From: Dentipellis sp. KUC8613 | Taxonomy: Eukaryota; Basidiomycota; Agaricomycetes; Russulales; Hericiaceae | Reading direction: 5' to 3' | Length of the DNA stretch: 64,000 nt | NCBI GenBank assembly: GCA_002286715.1 | Contig: NSJX01000024.1 | Location: 62,001 to 126,000 of the forward strand | Part shown: positions 1 to 12,092 of the stretch, one piece after another | Numbering within the stretch: the stretch's first letter is position 1 | Layout: each line of letters starts with the position of its first letter | Notes under the pieces: generated by a model | Told to the model about the DNA's origin: nothing | The model's input: the letters and a program-made list of their open reading frames with translations, nothing else | Databases searched by the model: none | Translations under genes and position numbers: made by a program

Positions 1-2332
1 TCGCAGCCACCTTAGACAGGTAGTCGCGCGCAAGGTCTAAGTCGCCTTTCTCGACCTTCTCCACATGGAATCGCGCGACATACATGAGCGATTTCGCGTA
101 CTCTGTCACTGGCTTCACTACGAGAAGCAGGTCAGGCGGCTGCAGGTCACGGGATAGGGAACGGCCGCTTACGGAGCGCTTTACTGCTGTCAATGACCCG
201 CTGGTGGTATGCCGCTGCCTCGGGGTACTCCTCCAGGTCATCATGCAGCTTGGCGAGCTTGAGGTTGATGGTTCCCTCGTTGACGTCTGCGCCGAGGAGT
301 GCGCGGCGGTAGCACTCCACCGCCTCTCGCCATCTGGGTTGAAAACGAGTGAGTTTGGCGCCTGCGACGAACTCCGTCCCACATACCTGCCCATTTCCTC
401 GTAGCTCGCCCCTTGTGCCTGCCACAACCGCACATCGTATGGTCTATGAAGCCAAGCTATGATCAGCTGAGGTCCGACAACGGCGGTGCAAACCTACCGC
501 AGTGCTGTCGCGCGCTGAAAATAATGCAGCGCATATTGGTGCATATTGAGCAATTCGTATGCCTGGCCAAGCCCATACCAAGCCCGGTAATCCTTCCGAT
601 TCACGTCTTCCGAGGGCGAGGGTTTTCAGTGTGGGGCTCCCACGTCAGCACCAAAGAACACGACGCACCGACCGCTCGTCTGTATGCTTCGATGGCTGCG
701 TGTGAGTTCTTCATTTCGACGTATTCGTGACCCATGAGCGTCCACGCGGATAGATACGTCTGATCAAGTTGCGTGGCGCGTCGGAAGTACTTGATTGCCT
801 TCTCATGGTCCGCTCGTAGAGAATAGTGGTTTCCTGCCGAACCATTGGTGCATTCAGTGGAGCTTCTAGCGCCAACTTGAAAGATAGGCATACCTACTAA
901 ACAGCACACCTCTGGTCGGTCTTTGTCTAGGGACAGAAAATCATGGGCCAATTTTGAGAGCTTTAGCCTCGCTTCTGTCACATAAAGAATGTTGGAATAG
1001 ACGTCGATGTCATCTATTCGATAAGGATCGATTGACAGAATCTTCTCAAATTGCTCTTCCGCCTGTTTGAAGTCTACAAGTGATAACTGTCACGTACACT
1101 CACGAACCTTTTGCAATATACATACCGTGCAAATGATAAAGCACGCATGCCCGAAGACTCATGATCCACATGCTGTTCGGAAAATAATCGCTGCCGAGCA
1201 GACGATCGCAGAGGCCAAGCTCATTTTCGGAGGGCTGGTGGAGGGCGTTGAGCGTATGTATTTGAAAGAAATGCACGAGCGGGTGTGTTGGCGGTATTGG
1301 CATCAGAGGGAGGAGATTTGACAACTGGGGTATCGCTTGGCATCGCGCGCCGTGACATACATGATGAGAACGCACCTCCTCGCCATCCTTGATGAGGCTG
1401 CTTAGAAGAGTCCATGCGGACCAATTCCAGATATACCGTTGCAGGGAGAGCAAGCACGCTTCTATCGCTTCTTCGCGTCGGTTAAGTCGGGAGAGAAAGA
1501 GGCCGCGGCTAATGTTCTGTGACAATGACCATACGATTCAAACCCATGTTTGGGAACTTACAGGAACAAGCCCCAAGGTTCGTTCTTCTCCGCCAGCGGC
1601 TGCACCTGAGTAAGAAGGTCCAGTAACTGGGGGTTGACTGGAACGGGAGGTTGATGCCTGTCTCCTGTATATATTGCAATCTCAGAACCATCCCAAGCAG
1701 GCCAGGTCAAACACCCACCTTCCAGTTTGTTCCAATCCTGAAGGGCCCGTTTCTCGCCCGCCTGCGCACGTCAAAACATGAAAGGGAGATTAACTATATG
1801 GCATACCAAATACTGGCTGTATATTCGTAAGAATTGGCCGCGGGCGCTGGAAGAGGATTTCAAGAGGTGGGCTGCACGCAGGAATTCCCTTGTGTCAAAG
1901 CACGCCTTGCCCGTGGCCAAGATGTCTTCCTCCTCGTCCTCCAAAGCAAGATCCGCGGTCTGTACATGAAGGTCGTCTATCATGTCGCTAGCAAGAGGTG
2001 CGTGTGGATGTCGCATGGGCACCGGGGGTGGCGGCATCGCAGAGGTGGCTGGAGACAGGCCTGGCGTGTCTGGCATGGACTTGGTCTGAGGACGTGCGGG
2101 AGTGGATGTGAAGAGCGATTTATCAAGGTCACTCGAACCTTCGTCGATGCCCGGAGTCGCGGCAAGCAGTTCGGCTGCCCTGATGTTGTCTTGGGATGCG
2201 CACGTTGCGAAATGCAGAGAGCGGAACTCACCATTTTGTGGCAAAGACGAGGCCGCGGTCTGAACAGTCTGCAACAGCCTTGCGGATGGCCTTTACCATG
2301 TCGGCATCGACGACACTGACGGCGGCGGCCAT
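1..2332 (-). CDS. CDC23: Anaphase-promoting complex subunit Cdc23/Apc8 (3' part beyond the window)
   Basis: Scaffold TPR subunit of the APC/C ubiquitin ligase, which acts in the nucleus to drive mitotic exit. The N-terminus has the Apc8 signature: a helix containing [18 protein letters not shown] is formed across the first intron. A proline-rich and acidic stretch follows ([19 protein letters not shown]). TPR repeats then run to the left edge, for example [17 protein letters not shown] and [15 protein letters not shown] near 650-850, and [20 protein letters not shown] near 500-590. At least six introns interrupt it. The first ATG is at 2332; the frame opens further upstream, but only with a non-ATG codon. 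The C-terminus lies outside the window. ALG14 starts 95 bases away in the opposite direction, so the two share a promoter. The family assignment is firm; several internal exon borders are not. Confidence 0.9.
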
Positions 2333-2427
2333 GGGAGGCGTCGGTATTGCAGCAGACGGGAGAACGGAAAGTACAGAAAAGCTCGACGCGTCGGTGGCGC
2401 GTCTGTTGCACTCTGCCGCGACCACCA

Positions 2428-3347
2428 ATGTTCACCGAGGCGCTCGTGGTAGTATTCGCGCTCGTCCTCGTCAGGATCTACTCTGTTTCTTGTCCGCGAA
2501 AAATTCTGAGGCCGAGAACTTCCGCGACATGTAGTCTTGCCGTCTTTCTGGGCTCTGGTGCGTCTTTTCCGCTCTGCCCACGGCCACAATGCCCATTCAG
2601 TGCTCTATTAGGGGGCCACACCAGCGAAGCCCTCTCCCTCGTGTCTGCCCTCGACTTCACACGCTACACCCCGCGGACATACATCGTCAGTAGTGGGGAT
2701 TCCCTTAGTGTACAGAAGGCTCTCGCACTCGAGGTCCTCAAGGCGAGCACCGCCTCAGGCTCTGTCTGTGAAATCTTTCGCTGCTTCCATGGCGTATACC
2801 TCATTCTTCCGTATCTCAGGCAGGAAGTCCCGAAAGCGTCAACTACAGGGTCCTCACAATCCCCCGAGCTCGCTACGTCCATCAGAAGCTTCGCACGACA
2901 CCGTGGACGGCGTTTCGCTCGCTCCTCGTATCTATCTATCACATCACCCTGGTCCCTCTCCTCCCAGTCTCTTCGACGCGCCCAGCCGTTCCAGAAGCGC
3001 TTCTACTGAATGGTCCTGGGACCTGCTTTGTTCTCTGTCTTGCTGTCTATCTGAACCGCGTATGACACTTCTCTCTCTTTAGGCTCAGTCTCCTGACCTG
3101 CCCGATCTGCGTCATTCAGCTGCTGGGCCTATCCTCGCCGAGGCTCATATATGTGGAATCGTTTGCACGTGTCAAGTCCCTTTCGCTCTCAGGCAAGCTC
3201 CTGCGCTCGATTGTAGATAGGTAAGCTCTTTGCTCTTGGTCATCCGCCAGATTCATAGATCCAGCCGCATTGCCAAGCTTTGTGGTGCAGTGGCCAGATC
3301 TCTTACAGCACAAGAAGAACGGTGTTTGCCACGGCTGGCTGGTCTAG
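2428..3347 (+). CDS. ALG14: UDP-GlcNAc transferase subunit ALG14
   Basis: Membrane anchor of the Alg13/Alg14 enzyme, which adds the second GlcNAc to dolichol-PP-GlcNAc on the cytosolic face of the ER in N-glycan synthesis. Residues about 4-18 form a hydrophobic anchor. The family motif LGSGGHTSEAL is restored by removing an intron at 2558-2611. It is followed by FTRYTPRTYIVSSGDSLS, and after an intron at 2764-2819 by IPRARYVHQ. Further family blocks are LLNGPGTC, IYVESFARVKSLSLSGKLL and the C-terminal FVVQWPDLLQH, ending HGWLV at the stop 3345-3347. About four introns in total; the third and fourth are less certain. Start chosen as the ATG at 2428, directly before the membrane segment. Divergent from CDC23 with a very short shared promoter. 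Confidence 0.9.
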
Positions 3348-3996
3348 TCACTTTGATGTATATGTGTACTGGCATTCGTGCGTGGATTCATACCTCTTTG
3401 CCGCCTTCCCACTGAACTCCGTCGCTCGGACCCCAGAGACACTGCTATCGGCTTCCTCCGCACCCTGCTTCGCTATACCGCCCTCTTCTTCGCCGCTGTG
3501 GCCAAGACAGAAGGATCGTGGCATTCGAAGTCGCACACAAACGTCAGCGCTGTGAGGCGATGCAAGATGATGCCCGCAAGCGCGGAACAGGCTTGGCACC
3601 TCCGACTTCCGAAGGACCCTCTGGATGAGCCACGACTGCAAATGTTAGACTATGATATTGTGTCAAGTACAGGGCCTTTGACGGCCTTTGACATGCAGGA
3701 GTTACACGAATTTCACATAGAACCCCGTGAATGCATAAACGAAGACAGGTCACTGCGGACCGCGGTGAGAAAGCATGGTTTAGCGTGAGGTCGGATGCTA
3801 CTCAGCAGCAACGCAGGTTCCGATTCATTGTCTCTCGGACCGGCAATGAATTCAAGAAGCGATCAGATTCGTATAATATAATTCGTAGAGGCTGAGAAGG
3901 CAATCAGACATATTTTCATCGTATACCCAATGGTGTAAATAAGAAAAGAAGAGTCGAAAACATCAAAATAAAGTAGGCACAGAATACAGAATGAAT
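3348..3996. other. Convergent intergenic region with a weak open frame
   Basis: Lies between the 3' ends of ALG14 (+) and the U2AF subunit (-). A plus-strand frame is open from 3378 to 3788 (no ATG before 3378 in a good context). A second plus frame has coding-like composition at about 3508-3625 (VAFEVAHKRQRCEAMQDDAR, ending at a TGA). Neither gives a recognisable protein and I could not join them with plausible splice sites. The region most likely holds the two 3' UTRs. Confidence 0.3.
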
Positions 3997-4902
3997 TCAT
4001 TTCCTCGTCCACCGATCTTCGCCATTGCCTCCACCCCTCCTCGGTGGACTCGCGCTGCGACCGCGTCCCCCCTCGCGCTTACCCGGTTCCCAACCACCGC
4101 CACCCTGAGTCGCGGGGGGATGCAGCTTCCTCTCTAGTCGCTGCCCAGCCCGAAGAGAAGACACAAGCTCTTTTGATGCGAGGCGCAGATGCATGAAGTT
4201 ACAGAAGCCACCTCGATTGCATTCCCCATTCTCGTTCTGACGGCAGCAGGCTTCTCGGAAGTCGGTGACTGGTGATAGCTCGGCGTACAGTGGTCGGCCT
4301 GTAATACATTCAGATTCTGATACGGAAGACGACGGAACGAACGGCCTTACCTGCATACCACCGGTCGTTCAGATTGTCCACAGCCGCTTGCGCTTCTGTC
4401 TCCCACTCGTAACGCGCATAGACGTTCCCAATCAGATGATCTCCGACGTTGTCACAAACCTGTGGGTCGCGTTAACGGATACCTCCGAAATACTAATGTG
4501 TAAAATACTTACGTGCAACTCGAGAAGATGCCCAAACTTCGCCAGCTCGCAATACAAGTCTTCGTAAACAGCATCAAAACCAGCCTGGAGCTCCTGCTCC
4601 GTCAACTTGCATACCGGATCGTGTGCGGGGTTGTGGTATACGTTGGGCAGGAGGATGGTTTGCGAGAACGGAGGCTTGATGTGTTTTCGTGAGCAGCGGT
4701 CACCATGCCGGCATGCGCCAATCTGAGCAGTTCGAAGGTCATCAAAGAGTTTCGAGATGCAAGAGAAAAGAGAAACATACTTTGTAGTAGAAGGAGCAGT
4801 TGACACGATCCTGCTCCGTGCCGAAGATGTTTGCCTACAGAGAAGCGTTAGAATAAGGCTTGGCGAGAACGAGATATCAGAACTCACCAAATGTGATGCC
4901 AT
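3997..4902 (-). CDS. U2AF1: Splicing factor U2AF small subunit (U2AF35 type)
   Basis: Nuclear splicing factor that reads the 3' splice-site AG and pairs with the large U2AF subunit. Starts MASHLANIFGTEQDRVNCSF, the hallmark N-terminus, formed by joining a five-codon first exon to the next. Two CCCH zinc fingers flank a UHM (RRM-like) domain. Finger 1 is C..C-RHGDR-C-SRKH. Finger 2 is C-RQNENGE-C-NRGGF-C-NFMH. The UHM between them includes AGFDAVYEDLYCELAKFG, and AELSPVTDFREACC leads into finger 2. The tail is short and Gly/Arg-rich with a small RS-like piece (GRSASPPRR), as in other fungi. About 240 residues and four introns. The stop is at 3997-3999, and the ATG is the complement of 4900-4902. 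Confidence 0.95.
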
Positions 4903-6835
4903 GTGTGTCTGAAGAGCGGTGAGAGATACCAAGGAGTCGTAGCCAAAGGACAGTCGACGGCCAAGTCGAGGAGCCTCGGTTTTGAGCGTCGTGCTGACTC
5001 AGCAGCCTTCTCGCGGAGTTTCAATTTGGTAGGTTCTTACCAACGTCTTGGCTATTCCAGGTCTTTCGAGTCTTTGCCCGCGCCGTCACGGTAAGCTCTT
5101 CAACTCAGAAACCCAGTCTACCTCACATCAGTGGCGGGCTCTCAGTCCGATCTATTTTATTTCAGAAGATCCAACTTCGTGCGGATTCGAGGATATCAAT
5201 GCCCATGACGTTGCACGGACCGTCTCAACGCTTCGGCGCGCCTGGACGATTTTGGGGTTCCCAACTAATCTCCGAGTCCCAGATTCCTTCGCTGGGTGAG
5301 CCACTTTCGTCACGGTTATGGAACCGCTGCTGACCCTCGGAAATTGATGCATCGCCACTGATGATGCATTCTCTCCGTTCACGGTAATTAACTGCTCAAC
5401 CTCACATGAGGTAGGAAGCAGCTCGGCCGACGTATGACAGTCGACGTCTTCGTTGCTTCAGGGTGAGAAGGGTTATTCTCAATATCAATATCTATCTCCA
5501 ACATTCGTCACGTCTATTTTTTGCTCCATTTTCTCTGACATGTTGACACCTGAGTGTTCCATCCTGTTTCTAAATTTTGTCTTATGGCAGGTATCCGAAT
5601 ACAACAGATGTGGTTTACTCTAGGTTTCGTCTTGGCGTGTCTGAGGAAGGTGTATGTTTCTCATGATAATCCTCTTTCTTCTCACCATGATCAAGTATCT
5701 CGAGTCTCGACAAGGGTAAACCATCATCTTCATTACTCCACAGCAGCGCAAAAGAACTGAGGCTAGACTCACTGCACCGCTCAGTTCTTCGTAACACAAT
5801 TTAGACGAACATCTCGTTATTCTAGGTTTCCCCGATGGGCCACCCGTCCGACGATCCAGAAGTTTCGACGGGATGGCACAACTCAAAACCAATACAACGG
5901 AGACTTGGCATTCCGTTTTCTCAGGGATAATTTGGGGTTTCCGAAGCGCCTCGGGTCAAGCGGGGTCCTAGAAACCGTTGCTTCGGCACGGTGGGTTTTA
6001 GGATCTGGCATCCGTGCGCTATACTTACCGTCAACCCTGGCGGTCCGCGCTCCAACGCGATCCCGCAAATGTCGCTCCAGCGCTTGCCCGTCCCCTGTGT
6101 TCCCCTAGGAGCCGATGTCGGACTGCCATGGCCCACCGTTTGCTTCAAGGCACGATACACTTCTGATGAGCGACACCTCGGAGATTCGTCGAGTGCTGGG
6201 CGTACCGTACTGCATCATACACACAAGCGGCAGTGTCCTGTCTGCATTCCGGTGGCCTCTTCGACCCCGTATCTACTTCATAATGAGTCGATGCTCCGTT
6301 AATTTTACCTCCGGGACTTCTGAGTAGCTCACGCAACGAACTTCGCCGCCGTAAAGACCAACGGACTCTGTGGTACTCCTTTGGCATGCGTCTATAGGAG
6401 TCGCCGGCTCGACATCCGCTCACCCATATGGACTCACGTAACTCATGCTGTGGTCCGGCTTCTGCCAAGGTGACTGTGCTCTCCATATGACTTTCGAAAT
6501 CCAGTACTCATCCGTCGCGCCAAGGCACTCTTGGCGGGTGCCGTAGGTCGGGAACGCATTACTCGGCAAGGCACCGAGGGCAAAAGAAGCAAACCAGAGC
6601 ACAAAGTCGTAAAGAAAAAGCATCTGCCCGTTGCAGTATAGTACAGCATCGCTGGCTGTGGTGTCGCGACGCGATAAATAGTGTCCACGTATACATGTTC
6701 ATGCTGATACGCGAATGCCGGACATCCAAGTCTACCATGACTGCCACATAAAAGTCAAGACTTCATCTAATCTTTGGGTAGATCAGTACCGTGCGGATAG
6801 GATGAGATGCAGCTCGTCGCTTACTCAGCGTGTCC
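4903..6835. other. 1.9 kb intergenic region, no supported gene
   Basis: Upstream of the U2AF gene and downstream of the Zn2Cys6 factor, both on the minus strand. All open frames are short (under 115 codons), overlap on both strands, and give no recognisable domain even when joined by eye. No tRNA-like B box, terminal inverted repeat or long direct repeat was seen. Confidence 0.5.
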
Positions 6836-8403
6836 TCAATGACCCAGAGATTCTCCAAGCACCGGCCAATGTCGGTGCCGCCCAGGCTCCCAAGACATTA
6901 ACGAGTCGTCAGGAGAGGCGACCGTCCTATGCGGACCCATGTCGGGAAATGATGCTGACGGGCTGAGGAGCACTTGAGGGGAGACGGTCTCCGGATGCGG
7001 GAGTGAACCTGCCCACGAGGCGTTGAAATTGGCGGTTGGGCCATTGTAGTACGGGTTCCGAAAGCCAAGTGGATCCCTCGGCGGAGTCATAAGACCAACC
7101 TGTGGTACATGGCGATGATCCAGGAACCCAGGGGACTGAGCGTCGCCTAGCATGCTCCTGCAGCAGAACAAGTCAGCCATTTACACGACGCAGCGGAAAG
7201 TACGGGTGCGACTCACGATGCCAAGGTGTCGAGTTCTGCAATACGTTGTCTCAGTAGACACATGGACCCGGACGCATGGTCCGGATACAAGGTAAGCGTC
7301 TCCGCCGCCTTACGAAGCCGGAGGGATAGTTCAAGGACGACGCCGTAGATGTTTGACTCCCTCAGACAGTCGCAGCGCTGTGCAGTGTGCGTTGGGGTGC
7401 GATGGTCATGATGTCCTTTCTGGAAATAATCGCCCGCCTGGTTGTATCCATGCGCAACGTTGGTCATGGCGCCCTCGAACATCTTTGTTACTGGCTCGTC
7501 CTCCAAGCCCTCGAAGTTCATCAGGTAAGAAAGTAGAGACGTAACGGACTCGTCAGGAGACGTCGAGGACTGTGATGGCGAACTGGTCAAGCCGGGGCAA
7601 AGCATATCAGCTGACGAGGGAGTGACAAGAGGGGATCCGTTGCTGGAGGGCGATGAAGAGAACGACAGGCTTTGAGGGATGGCCGACGTTTCCGGGAATG
7701 GCCCAAGGGCCGTGGGAGAAGAGGAACCATGCCGAGACCGCTGTAAATCCGAGCTGCTAGAGACCATGCCTCCATGCTCTCCTTGCTGCAGCGAGATACT
7801 AAAGAGCGCAGAGTGCTCTTGTTGACCATCTCGATCTTCATGCGAACTAGTAGACGACTGTGTCCACTTTGGATGAGGCTTGTGTTTGAGCTATAGAGAC
7901 ATGCTTTTAATTGAACCTGCGAGATAGACAAGTATATGTGCTTACCTCGCGAATGACGCCTTCGAGCTCGGCGACGCGCTTCTGAAGTCGAGACTTGTCA
8001 TCCGAATCATTTCTATAATTTGGTCATGCACGCAATCTAACCGATTGTCAAAGAATAACTAACCGTTGACTCGGGTCATCGACTTCGTACACACATAAGC
8101 CAGTCTATTGAACGAACGACCTGTTATTGAACTATCAACAAGGGCATCAGAAAGGACTTACGAGGCCTAGCTGAGTGCATCGACCACAAGGTCGTCTCCT
8201 ATCACACTGTAAGGCTCTTGGTTATTTTCTAGCCTCACAAGAAAGATACGGATCCTGACCATGCGCTTAGACGTATGGCAATTGAGACACGACTGTGTAG
8301 TCCGGTTCCGTCGTCGCTTGCGGTGATCCCCTTCGGGTGCCGCTGTGGAAGAGGCTTGGGTAGAGTCTCGCCTTTTCCGAGGCGCTGCTGGCGTAGAAGA
8401 CAT
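6836..8403 (-). CDS. Zn2Cys6 fungal-type transcription factor
   Basis: DNA-binding regulator, nuclear by inference. A basic N-terminus (KRRRNRTTQS) leads into a complete binuclear zinc cluster assembled over two introns: CLNCHTSKRM, then CDRRRPCGRC, then TGLCVYE, which gives the six cysteines with normal spacing. A short coiled-coil-like stretch follows (DKSRLQKRVAELEGVIRE), as expected for a dimerising Gal4-type factor. The remainder is Ser/Pro-rich low-complexity sequence plus a moderately conserved-looking block around ESNIYGVVLELSLRLRKAAE. The fungal-specific central domain typical of larger family members is not evident, and the protein is about 430 residues. The target is unknown; no neighbour is an obvious pathway gene. 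The ATG at 8401-8403 directly precedes the basic region. Confidence 0.85.
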
Positions 8404-10266
8404 GTTTTAGACGAAAAGGCTCCGGCTGCGGTTACGGTGAGGTAGGCAAGAGGGCCTGGAAAAGTGAGTTGCTTGGCACAGTGAGGACGCTATTTATGCA
8501 AGTCTGCAGCTGTGGAAGCCCTGCTAACTGCCCTGTACGTATGAGTGGATCATCGAACCAATGTGTGATAACGTGAGAAGAAGACTGTATACTGCCGTCG
8601 AGCGCGCGACTCCGAGGTAACTGAGAAATAGAACGCAACAGGCAATATCCTTGAAGCTTGAACACGGACGCCTTGGAGATCTCCGTGCCAAGCACTGGCC
8701 AAGGTAACCCGAAAAAGTATATCTTCTTCAGCGACGACAAGGTCGAAAAGCCAAGCATTCCTCGAAGCTTCGTGGCGCCCGTACCCCAGCCACTCCCCGG
8801 AGAGTGTGGAGGCCACTATAGTTCCGCATCGGACTTATAACAGATTGTTCGACCAAATGGCCTGGGCAACACGTTACGATGCGGAGACCGTTCGATAACT
8901 CACGCACTCACGAAGTCAGAATCGAAGTGAGATCCGGGGATGTGGCACATGCACCGTCTTAGCTCCATGACTGCATGATTCGCAGGGTCGCCTTGAGATT
9001 TGAGCTCACTGTCGCCGCCATCAGTCGGTCGGAAAAAGTAGCTTCAAGTGCTCGCTTTGTCTACCTTGAGTGTTTAGCTCGATGAACCCTGCCGAGGCTA
9101 TGGTTACCCATGGACACGAGTCCTCGTAGGCCTCGCAAGCATTTGGAAGTTGTCGGGACGGTCTCAACCGCTGGAGTTGTGAAAGAAGTGAATGTTCTCC
9201 AGGGGATGAGCGATTGTCGGCATACCTCAGAAGACTCGGCAGCTGGTAAAAATGGCCCCGAGATTTGATTGCAGAAGGAAAACCACCGCATGTCTTTGAC
9301 ACTTGCCAGCACCATAACGCATACTGTCAGTGCAACAAGAGGACGTCTCAACATTCATGGGAATGCCATCGCACTGCCTCGTAGCCGCTGCTCTCACAGC
9401 AATTGAGACAGCTGCAAACTAGCCTGGCAGCTCCAGATCAGCGAAAGGTGGTGTCGACTAGAACCCGTCAGAGGAAAAAGCCGCACCTATACCTGACTAC
9501 AAGGGATTTGCACTGTACTTGTCTCTACGGAAAGTCGGGCGGCTTGCATCGAAGCCTGCATAAAGGCATCAGTGGCGAAAGAAGTCGTAATAAAGGTTGA
9601 CGTGCTTGCATGCGTCAGCGCTATCGCAAAATCGGGGTACTTACGACTGGAGGATGATGCGTAGGGCGCACTATCGACCGATATCAAGTCTATGATTGTC
9701 ACCAGTCTTGGAAGCGGTAGTCTGTCGGTGGCTGAGGCATGTCACAATCTTCCAGAACCAGCTATGATCTTGGTCGTATGGCACCTTGTGGCAATTGATT
9801 TATCTTCGCTCGGGCCTCTGGAGGATCTGCATCAATCTGTTTATATTGAAATAAGTTTACGGTTGGTAGATGCTTACAAGCTACTTCGAAGAGGATGCTT
9901 TGAGGGTCGAGTACGTTGAGTCCGTGAGCCCACAGGAATTGTATGATGGGAGACAAGTATAAATGGTCAACTTCGTGAGTTGACATGAACCCACAGCACG
10001 GGTACAGTCCGCGGAGATGACAGGCAAACCATGGAATCTGGAGACCTAGTTTGAGCTTATATATAGACACAGCCCGGCAATACGATGTGATTGCGAGAAC
10101 TATATGATTATTGGTAGTGTTAGGCATGGGATAACGAGGAAAAGTTGGGGTGCGATACAACATCTTGAAAATGATGAAAAGACAGTCCACACTATAAAAG
10201 ATGTTCTTACCGGACTATGTCGTACAAATTATACGCAAGCGGTGTAGCGATATCAAGGCTGATCCT
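8404..10266. other. 1.9 kb intergenic region, mostly unexplained
   Basis: Upstream of the Zn2Cys6 factor. A possible short gene is listed separately at 9762-9986. Around 9050-9354 on the minus strand a frame begins with a hydrophobic leader (LVALTVCVMVLAS), but the following coding potential switches frame repeatedly. I could not build a credible protein. It may be relic sequence. Confidence 0.35.
9762..9986 (-). CDS. Possible short unrecognised protein
   Basis: A TATA-like run (TATATATAAG on the minus strand, about 10056-10065) lies about 70 bases before an ATG at 9984-9986. The frame from this ATG begins MSTHEVDHLYLSPIIQFLWA and runs 74 codons to a TAG. A GT..AG pair inside it (about 9825-9871) could remove an intron and keep the frame open. 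No family is recognised and no downstream exon could be joined with confidence. It could equally be chance or the remains of a longer gene. Confidence 0.2.
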   Translation of the reverse strand: MSTHEVDHLYLSPIIQFLWAHGLNVLDPQSILFEVACKHLPTVNLFQYKQIDADPPEARAKINQLPQGAIRPRS

Positions 10267-11461
10267 TTACGAGAACGCTCCAAACAGACCGAACAACATT
10301 GTCAACCACCACCCACGGTATAGAGCACGCCATCCTTCTTCGGTGACGATCCGCGTGAAACAATCCTTGAGTCCTAGATACGGGTCCATCTCGCTGCGCA
10401 ATCTGCATTGAAAATATGAGACATGAATCCACAAAGGTAATGACGGACGAACCCAATGACGTCTTCCTCTGCTCCTGAATACTCTGCTGTCTCCTCGCTG
10501 TCACCCTCTTCCTCTTGTGAGACGGAGTTGAAGCCAGGGGAGGCATGATTGCGTTGCACTGACAATCGGGTGGATATGACTTCGAGCGGGCACAGAATTG
10601 CAGTGCTGATCAGTACGACAATGAAATAGATGATGAGTCGAGTGGTCGAAACATCTTGGGGACGGGGTTGATCTGGGCCAGACAATGAAGGCAATAGTAG
10701 ATGCCGAAGGGTGCGGAGACCCAAGACGACATAAGCGATATGCAGAATTTCGGCAGCCAGAAGACCTGGAGTGAGGTAAAGTATCCAGGGCTTCTTCCGC
10801 TCGGTGGGGGTGAGCAAGATGCGAAGGGAATAGAAAGGCTTGAAGTATGGCAGACGATGAGGAGTCGTGATAGAACTGCACTGGACGTTAATTGCGAACA
10901 AGGGTTCAACTCGATCGGACTTACCGATACGTGATAATGACAGCGGGAAGAGATATCAACGTCAAGAAGAGACTATAGAACAGAGTTCCGAGAAGGCCAG
11001 TGGCAGGAGCATTGTACACTCCGTGATTGCGCGGGCTCGCGAGCGATGCGTTGAGGAACAAAACAGAGAACATCATCAGAGTGACATTCCACAGTAATGT
11101 TGGCACTGGTGGAGTCATAATTGTCAGTAAAGCGGGATATCGAGTGATAAAATCCGACGGACTCAATCCCTTGAACAAGCCGGCGAAGCCCTAGGCATGA
11201 CCAAATGCTTAGAAACGATCAACGATTATCAGACAGAGTACTAACCTCTAGCCTACGCACTCGGCCCATCATAGCGAAGAAGCTAGTAACGACAGGCCCT
11301 GTATGCGGCTGCACACCATCTTCCGGGTCTAGCTGGAGGCCCTTCGGATTGTAGTTCGCCCTCAAGCGAACCAGAGTCCCATTCAGAGGGACCGTCATAA
11401 CCAAGAAGAGACCGAGAAAGATGAAGAACATCAAGATCGCAAAGAAACTGAAGACAATCAT
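10267..11461 (-). CDS. Divergent mitochondrial carrier-like membrane protein
   Basis: Predicted polytopic membrane protein of about 350 residues with four or more hydrophobic helices, the first at residues 2-24. The best family mark is the PLEVISTRL stretch, matching the Px[DE]xx[KR]x[RK] signature of the mitochondrial carrier family. It is followed, after an acidic loop, by FTRIVTEEGWRALYRGWW, which has the usual carrier order of a short matrix helix and a second signature. The second exon has GLFKGLSPSDF, another carrier-like element, but the canonical repeat signatures are otherwise eroded. It therefore probably belongs to the degenerate fungal carriers (Ugo1-like or uncharacterised) rather than to a known transporter. 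Substrate unknown. At least three introns. The ATG at 11459-11461 begins the first helix. Confidence 0.65.
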
Positions 11462-12092
11462 GGTGGAGAGTGGTATAGATGAAGAGGAGGGGGTGTCCTC
11501 GTTGTTACTCTATGGAGGACGTCACCTCGACTTGCTGCGGCTGCGGCCGGCATTTCCTTATGTCAGCCTGGCCTCCTCACCGTAAGGCTTCACACAAGCT
11601 TCACGACCGGCTCTTCCGGATGGCCTCAATGGCAACATGCAGACCATTTCTAGAATGCAGGTAGAGATTCCGCCTTTCCTTCGTGAGCACCCAGAGACTT
11701 CGACGCCAATTCACTCATCATGTAATGCGCAGCGAACGAGAGGAATTCTACGCATTCGTCTGATCAATTTGGTTCCTGCAGATCAATATTGTGCAAGTGA
11801 CCTGTCGCAATCATTATTATTCCTACAGTGTTAGATTTGCATCCTTGAAGGACGCAGCTCGATCAATGACCTGTAACAAGAGTCTGTTTGGGCTAGCCTG
11901 CCGATATCCTGAAGTCCCTGATAGACGGGATCGTCGCACTTGTCGCAGGTAGAAATACGTATCGATGGCTGCGGATCGCCAGCTCATCACTTCGACCCAT
12001 TTTGAACACCTCAAACCCAGGATATCGAGAGTCCTGGACGATATAATCTTCTTCCCCTCACACACATCTCGCCCTTAAAACTTCTATCTACC
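11462..12092. promoter_or_regulatory. Divergent intergenic promoter region
   Basis: 631 bases between the divergently transcribed carrier-like gene (-) and the first esterase (+). Presumed to hold both promoters. No specific operator or TATA element could be assigned with confidence. Confidence 0.4.

Noticed and set aside
2333..2428. Extension of the Cdc23 frame up to 2428
   Set aside because: It would begin at TTG, not ATG, and would abut the ALG14 start; the first ATG is at 2332.
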